The notes beneath the pieces were generated by a model that worked only from the letters and a program-made list of their open reading frames with translations, was not told the DNA's origin and did no database searches. Shown here piece by piece: positions 36,961 to 45,494 of a DNA stretch of 64,000 bases. The DNA is taken from assembly GCF_900142395.1 (NCBI RefSeq), contig NZ_FRAS01000001.1, positions 248,001-312,000 on the forward strand, given 5' to 3'. This stretch comes from Hymenobacter psychrotolerans DSM 18569 (GTDB taxonomy: Bacteria > Bacteroidota > Bacteroidia > Cytophagales > Hymenobacteraceae). Positions within the stretch are counted from its first letter, which is position 1. Each line of letters begins with the position of its first letter. The translations under genes were made by a program, and so were the position numbers.

Positions 36961-37331
36961 AGTCTTTCGCCTGGTTGCTGCTGCTGATTCTGGTGCTGGG
37001 TACCGGCCTGCAGATTTTTCTACCCTGGTGGGTGATTACGCCGCTATGTCTGGTGCTGGCTTTCACGTGGCCGGTGCGCGGCGGCAGGGCGTTTCTGGCG
37101 GGCTTCCTCGGCATTGGGCTGGGCTGGCTGGTGCTGGCCAGCTGGCTGAACGTACGCAACGAAGGGTTGCTGGCCCATCGGGTGGCCCAGCTGCTGCCCC
37201 TGGGCGGCCACGGCTGGCTGCTGGTGCTGCTTACGGCACTGGTAGGCGGGCTGGTGGGTGGCCTGGCGGCGCTGGCTGGCGCCTGGGGCCGTGTTGCCGT
37301 CAGCCCTGCCAAAGCCGAAGCCACGGCCTAG
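36957..37331 (+). CDS. Small integral membrane protein, unknown function
   Basis: A 124-residue protein with about four hydrophobic segments (FAWLLLLILVLGTGLQIFL, VITPLCLVLAFTW, FLAGFLGIGLGWLVLASWL, LLVLLTALVGGLVGGLAALAGAW). I recognise no family. Its ATG overlaps the stop of the quadruple TonB-domain gene, so the two are translationally coupled and may act together at the inner membrane. Confidence 0.7.
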   Translation: MKSFAWLLLLILVLGTGLQIFLPWWVITPLCLVLAFTWPVRGGRAFLAGFLGIGLGWLVLASWLNVRNEGLLAHRVAQLLPLGGHGWLLVLLTALVGGLVGGLAALAGAWGRVAVSPAKAEATA

Positions 37332-37394
37332 GCGCTTGGCCTGCTCAGCCACCCGGAGCATCTGCGCATCTCTCAGGCCAAGGCCTCAGCGCCC

Positions 37395-38606
37395 TCAGCA
37401 CTGCGAAATAAACGCCAGCGCCGACAGCGTATAAGTAGCCACCGACGAGAAATGGGTGCCGCCCGGAATGGGGCGCAGCTCAACCTGCGTAGCGCCCCGG
37501 GCCCGCATGGCGTTGTACGCATCCTGCGAATTGAAATACGGCACGTAGTCGTCGGCGGTGCCGTGGAACAAAGCCAGCGGCGCCCGGGGCTTCCAGTCGT
37601 AGATGTCGTTGTCGCGGAAGGCAGCCAGCAGTTGCGTATCGGACTGGTTGAGCACGCCTGCGCGGAACGGCCCGGCGAACAGCTCACTGGCCTGCGTCGG
37701 CACCTCCCCGAACGGATTCGCCTGCAATTGCCCGGCCCAGGGCTGGTTGAAGTAGTAGGTATAAGGCCGGTTGATGCCGTAGACCCGGTTGTAGGTATCG
37801 AGCACCCACACATAGCTGCTGAGGAAATTCAGGGGCTGCGTGGAGTTCAGAATGTAGCTGGCAAAGGCCGATTTGTGGTAGGCCCCGGCTCCCGGGGCAC
37901 TGGCCGTCACCGTAAACTCGCTGGCGGCCTGCTCTTCCATCAGCTTGTGCAGCGCCATCGTGGCAAACCCGCCCTCTGAGTAGCCCAGCAGATAATTTTT
38001 CTGGTTGAGCGGGGCGTTTTCCTTGCGGCAAAACTCCTTCGCCGCCCGCAGCATATCCAACGACGCCGATGCCAGCGAAGACGCGTGCTCGTACGGGTGC
38101 GGCTGGGCCTTCGAAGCGCCGTAGCCGATATAGTCGGGGGCCGCTACAATGTAGCCCGTGGAGGCCAGCACCGACACGGCCGAATACACCTCACTGCTCG
38201 ACTTGTAGTAAGAAGGAGCCCGATCTTCGTCGTCTGGCCGGATAGTGCCGTGCTGGTAGCTGAGCAGCGGCAGTGCCTGCGTAGTGACGGGCACCAGCAG
38301 CGCGCCGGATGCCGTAACCGGCTGTCCGCCCGGCGTGCGGGTGGTATACGTGAGCTTGTACACCCGAATGGGGTAGCGCACCAGCGCCCCCGCCAGCGGA
38401 ATATCGGGTACCCGGCCGGCCAGCGCGGCAGTGCTGTACTCGCCGATGAGGGTGCTGCTGACCAGATGCGTGTCAGGGGCTGCGGGCCTCTCGGTGGTCG
38501 GCGACGTTTCTTCCTTGGAGCAGCTGCTGCCAGCCGCAAGCCCCAGCACTGCCCATACAAGCAGCAGCGCACGGCCAGTGAAGGAGTTGATTTTATTGAA
38601 TAACAC
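37395..38606 (-). CDS. Secretory-lipase-like alpha/beta hydrolase lipoprotein
   Basis: A 403-residue lipoprotein (signal with Cys near GSSCSKEE). The alpha/beta hydrolase body shows PLLSYQHGTIR (oxyanion region), VAAPDYIGYGAS, the nucleophile elbow LGYSEGGFATMAL, and near the C-terminus LFHGTADDYVPYF and PGGTHFSS with the acid and His. This resembles the secretory lipase (LIP) type of family, with the helical lid region between elbow and acid. It is probably an esterase on the outer membrane. Convergent with the previous gene. Confidence 0.82.
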   Translation of the reverse strand: MLFNKINSFTGRALLLVWAVLGLAAGSSCSKEETSPTTERPAAPDTHLVSSTLIGEYSTAALAGRVPDIPLAGALVRYPIRVYKLTYTTRTPGGQPVTASGALLVPVTTQALPLLSYQHGTIRPDDEDRAPSYYKSSSEVYSAVSVLASTGYIVAAPDYIGYGASKAQPHPYEHASSLASASLDMLRAAKEFCRKENAPLNQKNYLLGYSEGGFATMALHKLMEEQAASEFTVTASAPGAGAYHKSAFASYILNSTQPLNFLSSYVWVLDTYNRVYGINRPYTYYFNQPWAGQLQANPFGEVPTQASELFAGPFRAGVLNQSDTQLLAAFRDNDIYDWKPRAPLALFHGTADDYVPYFNSQDAYNAMRARGATQVELRPIPGGTHFSSVATYTLSALAFISQC

Positions 38607-38880
38607 GTGAATCAGCTGATGGTGATGAAACTACAGCCATAACACCTGCTTACCCAAAAAATTCGGTTGCGCCAGAAATCCGCCCTGCGCTCAGCCTCCG
38701 CAGCAGGCCGGCGGCCGAAATGGTACAGCAATTAACCTCAGTGGTTTAGCCGATGCGGCACAGAAATTCAGGCCCGGCCGCCGAGTTGCTGTGGAAGAGG
38801 CCAAACAAAATGCCCACACGTATGCGGTTCTGCATCGGAAGACGTAACTTTCGGCAACACCTTCCCCCATTCAGTTTTCA

Positions 38881-39906
38881 GTGCGGTATTTTTCTTCTCT
38901 CAGCCTTGGGCTCACCTCGTTAGGTCTTGTCCTTTCTCTCACCACTCTGCCGGGCTGCGGCTCCCGCTCCGGCACCGATTCGGAGAATGCCACCGCCGCC
39001 GTTGATTCCGTTGCGAAGCCCGTGGTAGTAGACACGCTGCAGCTTAAGCGGGAGGCCATGCGCCGCGACTCGCTCAAGGCCGACTCCATCGTGAAGGCCA
39101 GCGGGCAGCTGCCGGGCGCTATTCTGCCGGGCAAGCGGATTGTGGCCTTCTATGGCAACATCCGGGCGAAGGGCATGGGCATTCTGGGCCGGGAGCCGAA
39201 GGAGCAGATGCTGGCCAAGTTCCGCAAGGTGCAGAAGGAATGGCAGGAAGCTGACCCCAGCATTCCGGTGCAGCCGGCTCTGCACAGCGTAACCATCACG
39301 GCGCAGGCTGCCGCGGGCAAAGACGGCAAGTACCGCCTGATGAACTCCAAAGCCACCATCGACGAAACGATTCAGTGGGCCAAAGACAACGGCTGCATTG
39401 TGTTCCTGGACGTGCAGGTGGGCCTTTCTGACCTGGAAAATGAGCTGCACAAGCTGGAGCCCTGGCTGAAAGACCCCATCGTGCACCTGGGCATCGACCC
39501 GGAATTTGCCATGAAAACCAAGGGCGTGCGGCCCGGCAAGAAAATCGGCACCTACGACGCCAAGGACGTCAACTATACCATTAATTTCCTGGCGCGCATC
39601 GTGAGCGAAAACAAGCTCCCGCCGAAAGTGCTGACCGTGCACCGCTTCACGCAGGGCATGATTACGAACACCAAAAACATCAAGCTAGACCCGCGCGTGC
39701 AGGTGGTGATGCACATGGACGGCTGGGGCAACCCCACGCTGAAAAAGGACTCGTACAAAGCCTACATCGAGAAGCAGATGGTGCAGTACACCGGCTTCAA
39801 GCTGTTCTATGAGTACGATGCCCGCCCCGCGCCCCACCACATCATGACGGCGAAGGAAGTGCTGGCCGAGCTGAACCCCAAACCGCTCTACATCCAGTAC
39901 CAATAG
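38881..39906 (+). CDS. Lipoprotein of unknown function, possible TIM-barrel hydrolase
   Basis: A 341-residue lipoprotein starting at a GTG (38881) with signal and lipobox (TTLPGC). The body begins KRIVAFYGNIRAKGMGILG and contains a conserved-looking core: TVTITAQA-like strand, GCIVFLDVQVGLSDLENEL, VHLGIDPEFAMK, VLTVHRFTQGMI, VVMHMDGWGNP and FYEYDARPAPH. Alternating strand/helix segments with acidic residues at strand ends suggest a (beta/alpha)8 glycosidase-like fold, but no named family was recognised. A perfect terminator hairpin follows. Confidence 0.65.
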   Translation: MRYFSSLSLGLTSLGLVLSLTTLPGCGSRSGTDSENATAAVDSVAKPVVVDTLQLKREAMRRDSLKADSIVKASGQLPGAILPGKRIVAFYGNIRAKGMGILGREPKEQMLAKFRKVQKEWQEADPSIPVQPALHSVTITAQAAAGKDGKYRLMNSKATIDETIQWAKDNGCIVFLDVQVGLSDLENELHKLEPWLKDPIVHLGIDPEFAMKTKGVRPGKKIGTYDAKDVNYTINFLARIVSENKLPPKVLTVHRFTQGMITNTKNIKLDPRVQVVMHMDGWGNPTLKKDSYKAYIEKQMVQYTGFKLFYEYDARPAPHHIMTAKEVLAELNPKPLYIQYQ

Positions 39907-39925
39907 CAGCGGCACTTACCGGCCC

Positions 39926-39970
39926 CCATGCAAAGACCCGCCAGCGAGTAGCTGGCGGGTCTTTGCATGG
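39926..39970. terminator. Bidirectional terminator with perfect 20-bp stem
   Basis: Arms 39926-39945 and 39951-39970 are exact complements around a 5-base loop. It lies between convergent genes; the stem lacks a long T-run, as is frequent in Bacteroidota. Confidence 0.85.
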
Positions 39971-39986
39971 GTGTGCAGGGAACGGG

Positions 39987-40418
39987 TTATTTGATACCGC
40001 GCTGGGCCCGGCGGGCGCCGCCGGCCAGTACCGGAGCGGCCGGGGCCTGCTCGGAAGGAAGCAGGGTGATGTTCTGAGTGCCGCCGCCACGCACGGTTAC
40101 TTCGTCATCGGCGTAGCCAACGTAGCTGAACAGGATGACGCTGCGCCCGGCAGCCAGCGGCAGCAGGTAGTTGCCTTCGGCATCGGTGCTTACCCCGTAG
40201 GGGCTGCCCTTCCAGACCACCGTAGCGCCTACCAGCGGCCGGCCTTCCTCGTTTAGCACCCGGCCTCGCACGGCAGTTGCCTTTGTGCTGGCCGGACTGG
40301 CGTCAGAACCGTTGCTGCCACTAGCTGTGGCGGGCTCTCCCGACAGAAGGCTGGAAGACACAGCGGCCAGAAACAGAAAGCGGCCAAAAGCGGAACGGAG
40401 GCGGACAGGGAGCAACAA
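39987..40418 (-). CDS. Carboxypeptidase-regulatory-like domain protein
   Basis: About 143 residues from a TTG near 40418 (no ATG or GTG is available in this frame before an upstream stop). The signal peptide (FLFLAAVSSSLLSG) is followed by one CarboxypepD_reg-like domain: AVRGRVLNEEGRPLVGATVVW, GVSTDAEGNYLLPL, ILFSYVGYADDEV. Such domains usually sit at the N-terminus of TonB receptors; here it stands alone with a short tail. It may be a free-standing periplasmic or surface domain, or the remnant of a longer gene. Confidence 0.72.
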   Translation of the reverse strand: MLLPVRLRSAFGRFLFLAAVSSSLLSGEPATASGSNGSDASPASTKATAVRGRVLNEEGRPLVGATVVWKGSPYGVSTDAEGNYLLPLAAGRSVILFSYVGYADDEVTVRGGGTQNITLLPSEQAPAAPVLAGGARRAQRGIK

Positions 40419-40671
40419 GGCGGGAAGAAGGAAATAGGAGCGCAGAACGTGGTACCTGAGAATCAGGAGAATAAGCTACCATTAGCATAGCTGTATTAGC
40501 TTATACAGAGTAGTTATTGGACTTCTAGCCTCTTCTCAGTAGCGCAATATTACCATGTTTTAATTTTATGCAGAATATTTTATCTTAAATAAATTCAACT
40601 CATCGGACAGAAGTCCGTTTTTGCGAGACGAAAAATGCTTGCAGCCCGATGAACGGGTTTTTACCTGCCTG
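40419..40671. other. AT-rich intergenic stretch, no gene
   Basis: No coding frame. Contains an inverted repeat (ATAAGCTA 40471-40478 and TAGCTTAT 40497-40504) upstream of the small gene on the minus strand, and a short hairpin followed by five T (40604-40622) in + orientation. Confidence 0.5.
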
Positions 40672-40715
40672 CACATAACAGGCCGCCCCGGAAATCCGGG
40701 GCGGCCTGTTATGTG
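40672..40715 (-). terminator. Terminator of the efflux operon
   Basis: Arms 40672-40691 and 40696-40715 are exact complements (20 bp) with loop AAAT. It lies 20 bases after the stop of the MFS gene. Confidence 0.8.
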
Positions 40716-40735
40716 TGTCAACTTAGGGCGGCGGG

Positions 40736-42307
40736 TTAGTGGGCCGCGTTCAGGTCTACCTTCTCACCGGGACGCGCCGTGCGGATAAGCAGCACCAGCG
40801 GAACGCAGATCAGAAAGAACGAGCCGATGAGCAGGAAAATCTGGCCGTAGGTGATGATGGATACCTGTTTCATCAGGGTGCCTTCCAGGGCGGCATAGGC
40901 TTGCTGCTGCGCCTGCAGCAGGCTGGAGCCTTTGCCCATGAAGGCACCCGTGAAAGCCTGCAGGCGCTGCTGCGTTTCGGGGTCGTAGAGCGAGATGTTG
41001 GGTAGCAGGGCCACGCGGTTGGTAGCAATGGAGCGCTCCAGATACGTGCCCACCAGCGCCACACCAAACGAGCCGCCCAGTTGCCGGATCATGCCGGTGA
41101 GGCCGGCTGCCTGCCCGGCATCTTTACCACTGAGCCCCGACAAGGACATGGTGGTGATGGGCAGGAAGAGCAGCGCCAGCCCGAAGCCGCGCAGCATCAG
41201 CGGCCAGAAAAAGTCGTCCTCGCCGGCAGTGGGCGAAAGCTGCGTGCTCATCCAGTACGAGAAGACGAAGAAGATACCGAAGCCAATGGGCAGCAGCACT
41301 TTCTGAGGCACGCCCCCCTGAATCATCTTCCCGACAATGGGCATCATCATGCCGGACAGCAGTGCGCTGGGCAGCAGAATAAAGCCGGTTTGGGCGGCCG
41401 TGAAGCCCAGAATACGCTGGCAAAAGATGGGGAACACAAACACCGAGGCAAACAGCCCGAAACCCAATACAAACGACAGGAAAGCCCCAATTGAGAGGTT
41501 GCGGCTCCGGGTGAGCACGCGCAGGTCCACAATCGGGTCTTTGGCCGTTAGCTCGCGCACGATGAACCCGACCAGCCCAACCACGGCCAGCACCGTGAAG
41601 CTGACGATGTAGAAGCTTTCGAACCAGTCTTCGGACTCGCCCTGCTCCAGCACCAGCTGCAGCGAGCCAACGCCCAGCACCAGCAGAAACGCGCCCGCCC
41701 AGTCGATCTGGCCAAACGGACGGCGGACGGCATTTTTGATGCGCTCCGGGTCCCGAATGAACATAATCGTGAAAATGGCAGCCAGTATGCCCACCGGCAC
41801 GTTCACGTAGAAAATCCAGGGCCAGTCGTAGTTGTCGACGATATAGCCGCCGAGAGTGGGGCCAATGGTGGGCCCGATGATAACGCCCATGCCGAACAGC
41901 GCCTGCCCCAGGGGCAACTGCCGGGGCGGAAACGTATCAATAAGAATAGCCTGCGAAGTAGCCATAAGGGCACCGCCCCCAATGCCCTGAATGAAGCGGA
42001 AGGCCACCAGCTCCCAGATATTGGTGCTCTGCCCGCACGCCATAGAGGCCAGCGTAAACAGAATAACTGAGAACAGGTAGTAGTTGCGGCGGCCAAACTG
42101 CTCGGCCAGAAAGCCCGTCATCGGAATCACAATGACGTTGGCAATGCCATAGGATGCCACTACCCAGGTTACTTCCTGCTGCGTGGCCGATAGGTTGCCC
42201 ATCATCTGGGTCAGGGCCACGTTTACGATGCTGGTGTCAATAAGCTCCAGCAAGCAGCACATCACCACCGTAATGACGATAATCCACTTGGTAAATCCGG
42301 TTTCCAT
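40736..42307 (-). CDS. emrB: DHA2-family MFS multidrug efflux permease (EmrB-like)
   Basis: A 523-residue inner membrane protein with about 14 hydrophobic helices. DHA2 motifs are present: LIDTSIVNVALTQMMG in helix 1, YGIANVIVIPMTGFLAEQFGRR (motif A region), and the antiporter motif C region ALFGMGVIIGPTIGPTLGG. It exports toxic compounds using the proton gradient, working with an HlyD-type adaptor and a TolC channel. Both partners are encoded directly upstream in the same direction. It is the last gene of the operon. Confidence 0.93.
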   Translation of the reverse strand: METGFTKWIIVITVVMCCLLELIDTSIVNVALTQMMGNLSATQQEVTWVVASYGIANVIVIPMTGFLAEQFGRRNYYLFSVILFTLASMACGQSTNIWELVAFRFIQGIGGGALMATSQAILIDTFPPRQLPLGQALFGMGVIIGPTIGPTLGGYIVDNYDWPWIFYVNVPVGILAAIFTIMFIRDPERIKNAVRRPFGQIDWAGAFLLVLGVGSLQLVLEQGESEDWFESFYIVSFTVLAVVGLVGFIVRELTAKDPIVDLRVLTRSRNLSIGAFLSFVLGFGLFASVFVFPIFCQRILGFTAAQTGFILLPSALLSGMMMPIVGKMIQGGVPQKVLLPIGFGIFFVFSYWMSTQLSPTAGEDDFFWPLMLRGFGLALLFLPITTMSLSGLSGKDAGQAAGLTGMIRQLGGSFGVALVGTYLERSIATNRVALLPNISLYDPETQQRLQAFTGAFMGKGSSLLQAQQQAYAALEGTLMKQVSIITYGQIFLLIGSFFLICVPLVLLIRTARPGEKVDLNAAH

Positions 42308-42331
42308 GAGAGGCTAGGATGTGAGAAACGA

Positions 42332-42394
42332 GAAGTGAGAACTTAGACTTTCCGCTCGGCCGGGGCTTTGCGCAAAAGTCCTGGTTCTCACTTC
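42332..42394. repeat. Inverted repeat between the HlyD-type and MFS genes
   Basis: The segment 42332-42351 (starting GAAGTGAGAAC) is complementary to 42375-42394 (ending GTTCTCACTTC) over 20 bases with three central mismatches and a loop of about 23 bases. It fills most of the gap inside the operon and could form a hairpin in the transcript. Confidence 0.75.
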
Positions 42395-42415
42395 GTAGCG
42401 CTCAGGTCAGAAAAT

Positions 42416-43519
42416 TTACTTGGTTTTCACCGTTGCCACCACGCTCATGCCGGCGCGGAGCGGGTGCTCCGGGTCCACTTTGTCGAGCACGATTTTGACG
42501 GGAACACGCTGGGTCACTTTCACGAAGTTGCCGCTGGCGTTGTCGGGGGGCAGCAGCGCAAACCGCGCGCCGGTAGCGGCCGACAGCGACTCGATGTGGC
42601 CGGCAAATTCCCGGTTCGGGTAGGCGTCTACTTCCACTTCCACCGGCTGGCCCACTTTCATGTTGGCCAGCTGGGTTTCCTTGAAGTTGGCCACTACCCA
42701 GGTTTTTTCCGATGCCACAATGCCCATCAGCTGCTGGTTAGGCCCTACCAACTGGCCGGGCTGTACCGATTTTTTGCTAACGAAGCCGTTGACGGGCGCC
42801 GCAATGGTAGTGTAGCTCAGCTGCAGCTTGGCGTTGTCGAGGTCGGCCTGGCGCTGCTTCACTACGGCTTCGGCCACCGCCACCTGCTGGCGGGCGGCTT
42901 CTACCTGCTGGCGCGCTACCTGCACCTGCTGCTGGGCCGTGTTGCGCTGGGCGCTCGTCGATTTGAGGTTAGCCTGCACGGCATCGTACTCGCTCTGCGG
43001 GATGATGTCCTCTTTGCGCAGAAACTCGCTCCGCTTCAGGTCTTTCTGCAGGCGGGCCTGGTTGGCGTCGCTCACGCCAATGGTGGCCTGAGCCGTGCTG
43101 ACGTTGGCCTGGGCGGTGCCCACAGCGGCGCGGGCGGCCACCACGTTGGCTTGCGCAGCGGCCAGAGCTGCTTCAGCGGCATTCACGCGCTGCTGGTAGT
43201 CAGCGGGGTCTACGGTCAGCAGGATGTCGCCTTTTTTTACGGACTGGTTGTCGTCTACTTTCACTTCCAGCACCGGGCCACTCACGCGCGGCAGAATGGG
43301 GTAAATGTCGCCCTCTACCTGCGCATCGTCGGTTTCTTCGTGGGTCTGGCCGAACTGGTAGCGCTGCCAGCCGAAGTAGCCGCCTATCAGCAGCACCAAA
43401 GCCAGAACGATAAGAATAATGGGACGCTTGGAGCGGCCTTCCTGTTCCTCAGCCACCGGCTCGTATGCGGCAGAAGGTTGGGGCGCGGCGGCCGGATCGT
43501 GTTGAGCGGGGGTTGCCAT
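42416..43519 (-). CDS. emrA: HlyD/EmrA-family membrane fusion protein
   Basis: A 367-residue adaptor. One N-terminal transmembrane helix (RPIILIVLALVLLIGGYFGW) is followed by the biotinyl-lipoyl-like strand (VEGDIYPILPRVSGPVLEV and DNQSVKKGDILLTVDP), a long alpha-helical hairpin rich in Ala/Gln (about residues 100-220) and the second lipoyl half (IAAPVNGFVSKKSVQPGQLV). It links the MFS pump to the TolC channel across the periplasm. The gene lies between the universal stress protein and the pump. Confidence 0.93.
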   Translation of the reverse strand: MATPAQHDPAAAPQPSAAYEPVAEEQEGRSKRPIILIVLALVLLIGGYFGWQRYQFGQTHEETDDAQVEGDIYPILPRVSGPVLEVKVDDNQSVKKGDILLTVDPADYQQRVNAAEAALAAAQANVVAARAAVGTAQANVSTAQATIGVSDANQARLQKDLKRSEFLRKEDIIPQSEYDAVQANLKSTSAQRNTAQQQVQVARQQVEAARQQVAVAEAVVKQRQADLDNAKLQLSYTTIAAPVNGFVSKKSVQPGQLVGPNQQLMGIVASEKTWVVANFKETQLANMKVGQPVEVEVDAYPNREFAGHIESLSAATGARFALLPPDNASGNFVKVTQRVPVKIVLDKVDPEHPLRAGMSVVATVKTK

Positions 43520-43589
43520 AGGGGTACTTGGTTGTTCGTTGTCGTTGTTTGGAAAGAGGTGGCAGCTGCGCTACATGGGCAGGCTGGTT

Positions 43590-44006
43590 TCAGGCTGACT
43601 GGCGGTAGGCCTGGGAGCAGCCTGGTTTCACGAGCAGCGTGACGCAGGGCGCGGTGCGCACTACAGTTTCGGCGGTGCTGCCCATCAGGAAGCGGGTGAG
43701 GCCCGTCTGGCCGTGCGCTCCAATTACAATCATAGCGGCGGGGTGGCGGCGGGCTTCGGCTACTATTTCCGCCGCCGCGTCGCCTTGCGTTACTGCCGTC
43801 GTGACACGGGCGCCGGCCGCCAGCGCGGCCTCACGGTGCAGGGCCAGCCGCTGGGCCAGCTCTACATCGTTGGTGGCGGGCAGCGGGCCGGGCTCCAGCA
43901 CGTGCAGCAGCCGCAACTCCCCTCCCGTACCGGCCGCCAGGGTTGCCGCGTACCGTACCAGTGCTTCCGTGGCGGCAGAGAAGTCAATCGGGCACAGAAT
44001 GGTCAT
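43590..44006 (-). CDS. Universal stress protein (UspA-like)
   Basis: A 138-residue cytosolic protein from the ATG at 44006, since the family start (TILCPIDFSAATEALVRYA) follows it. The ATP-binding signature of the UspA family is visible near the C-terminus (VIGAHGQTGLTRFLMGSTAE then VTLLVKPG). It sits between the TolC and HlyD genes on the same strand, an unusual place for a USP. It may report stress or energy status to the efflux unit, which is inference. Confidence 0.88.
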   Translation of the reverse strand: MTILCPIDFSAATEALVRYAATLAAGTGGELRLLHVLEPGPLPATNDVELAQRLALHREAALAAGARVTTAVTQGDAAAEIVAEARRHPAAMIVIGAHGQTGLTRFLMGSTAETVVRTAPCVTLLVKPGCSQAYRQSA

Positions 44007-44116
44007 AGGAGGGGAAGAATAGGACGGTGGAATACTAGAAAGCATGAGCCTGAGCAGATACCGCAGCGGCGAGAGAGTATAGCCTTAAGAAAAGCAGCTC
44101 CTCACCTGCCGCATGG

Positions 44117-45442
44117 CTACCAGATTTGCTCGCCGGTAGCGCGCTTGAGCTGGTACTGGCCCAGCGTGTAGTTGTAGATGGCCTGCAGCCGGGCCAGCCG
44201 GGCCTGCGCCAGCGAGGTTTCGGCATCCAGCACGTCCAGGTTGTTGCCTACGCCGTAGCGGTAGCGGGCCTTGGCGCGGGTCAGGGCGTCGGTGGCCTGG
44301 TTGATCTGCAGCAGGGCGTTGTCGTAGCGGGCGGTGCTCGACTCCAGGTTGTTGGCCGCCTGCCGTACGTCGGCGCGCACTTGCTCTTCGGTATCCTGGA
44401 TGCGGGCCTGGGAGCCCCGGATGTTGGCCAGGGCCTCTACCCGCTGGTTTTTGTTTTTGTTGCCATCATAAATCGGCACCGAAAGCTGCACCACGCCCAC
44501 CGAGTTCGGCCGGATTCGGTCGAGGTCGGGCTGGTAGCCGTTTTTGGCGCCCAGTTGTGCCCCAATGCCCAGCAGAGGCAGGTTGCTGCGCTCAATCAGC
44601 TTCAGGTTCAGGTTGGCCGTTTGCTCGGCGTCGCGGGCCAGCTTGATTTCCGGGCGGTTGGCCGTAGCCTGCGCCAGCGCACCGTTCAGATCAATGGCTT
44701 GCGGCTGGTAGGCAAACACGCCCCGCACCGGCACCTCCACGTATTCCGGCTTGTGGAGCAGGCGCGCCAGCTGTACCTGTTGGTTGCGCAGCTGGTTCTG
44801 CAGATCAATGCGGGTGTTCTGGGCCTGCGTAATGCGCACCTGCGTGGTCGTCACATCGAAACGAGTGCTGACGCCGCCTTCCACGCGCTTCTCCATCTCG
44901 CGCTGGTGCTGCTGCAATGACGCAATCTGGGCGTCCTGCACCCGGATGCTTTCCCGCACGAACAGGATGTTGTAGTACGCCTGCACGGCCGAATACGCCA
45001 GGTCGCGGCGCGTCACGTTGATCTGGTCTACGGCCGTCAGGCGGCGGCTTTCGGCCAGGTTGTAGGTGGCGTCCTTCTTGCCGAAATCCAGCAGCCCGTA
45101 TTGCAGCGTGATATGCGCGTCGTAGTTGTTGTTGGGCGCAAACTGAAACGCCGGCCCTTCCGGGCTCAGCTGCAGCTTCACCACCGGGTCGATGCGGGTG
45201 TAGGTGGCGGTGCCCGTAATCTGGGGCAGGAAACCGCCACGGCTCTGCGTTACGCGGCTGGTCGCGGCATTCACCTCTTCTTCCAGAGTAGTAATGGCCG
45301 GGTTGGCATCCAGTACGGAGCGAATTGTGCCGTCCAGGGTCAGCGAATCGGCAATAATCGGCCCCTGCTGCGCATGGGCCGCGCCGGCTGTCAGCAGCCC
45401 CAAGGCTACAAGCGGCACGGCAAAAGTTGGTCGGGAAAGCAT
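44117..45442 (-). CDS. tolC: TolC-family outer membrane efflux protein
   Basis: A 441-residue exported protein (signal ending GAAHAQQ). Two repeats of the outer membrane efflux domain are seen: SLTLDGTIRSVLDANPAI ... GGFLPQITGTATYTR, and later LNGALAQATANRPEIKLARD ... SNLPLLGIGAQLG and LSVPIYDGNKNKNQRVEAL. The ends of long coiled helices (RARYRYGVGNNLDVLDAETS-like) are typical of TolC trimers. It is the first gene of the efflux operon, preceded by a candidate sigma-54 promoter. Confidence 0.92.
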   Translation of the reverse strand: MLSRPTFAVPLVALGLLTAGAAHAQQGPIIADSLTLDGTIRSVLDANPAITTLEEEVNAATSRVTQSRGGFLPQITGTATYTRIDPVVKLQLSPEGPAFQFAPNNNYDAHITLQYGLLDFGKKDATYNLAESRRLTAVDQINVTRRDLAYSAVQAYYNILFVRESIRVQDAQIASLQQHQREMEKRVEGGVSTRFDVTTTQVRITQAQNTRIDLQNQLRNQQVQLARLLHKPEYVEVPVRGVFAYQPQAIDLNGALAQATANRPEIKLARDAEQTANLNLKLIERSNLPLLGIGAQLGAKNGYQPDLDRIRPNSVGVVQLSVPIYDGNKNKNQRVEALANIRGSQARIQDTEEQVRADVRQAANNLESSTARYDNALLQINQATDALTRAKARYRYGVGNNLDVLDAETSLAQARLARLQAIYNYTLGQYQLKRATGEQIW

Positions 45443-45475
45443 ACTGATGTACGACTTGGTAGTACCTGCCCCTTA

Positions 45476-45490
45476 CCTAACCCTGTGCCA
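45476..45490 (-). promoter_or_regulatory. Candidate sigma-54 (-24/-12) promoter of the efflux operon
   Basis: On the minus strand TGGCAC (45490-45485) matches the -24 box exactly, and 10 bases after its GG comes GG (TTAGG at 45480-45476) where the -12 box has GC (TTGC). The predicted start near 45464 would leave a leader of about 20 bases before tolC. The divergent gene encodes a sigma-54 activator, which supports the reading; the -12 mismatch weakens it. Confidence 0.5.
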
Positions 45491-45494
45491 GTAC

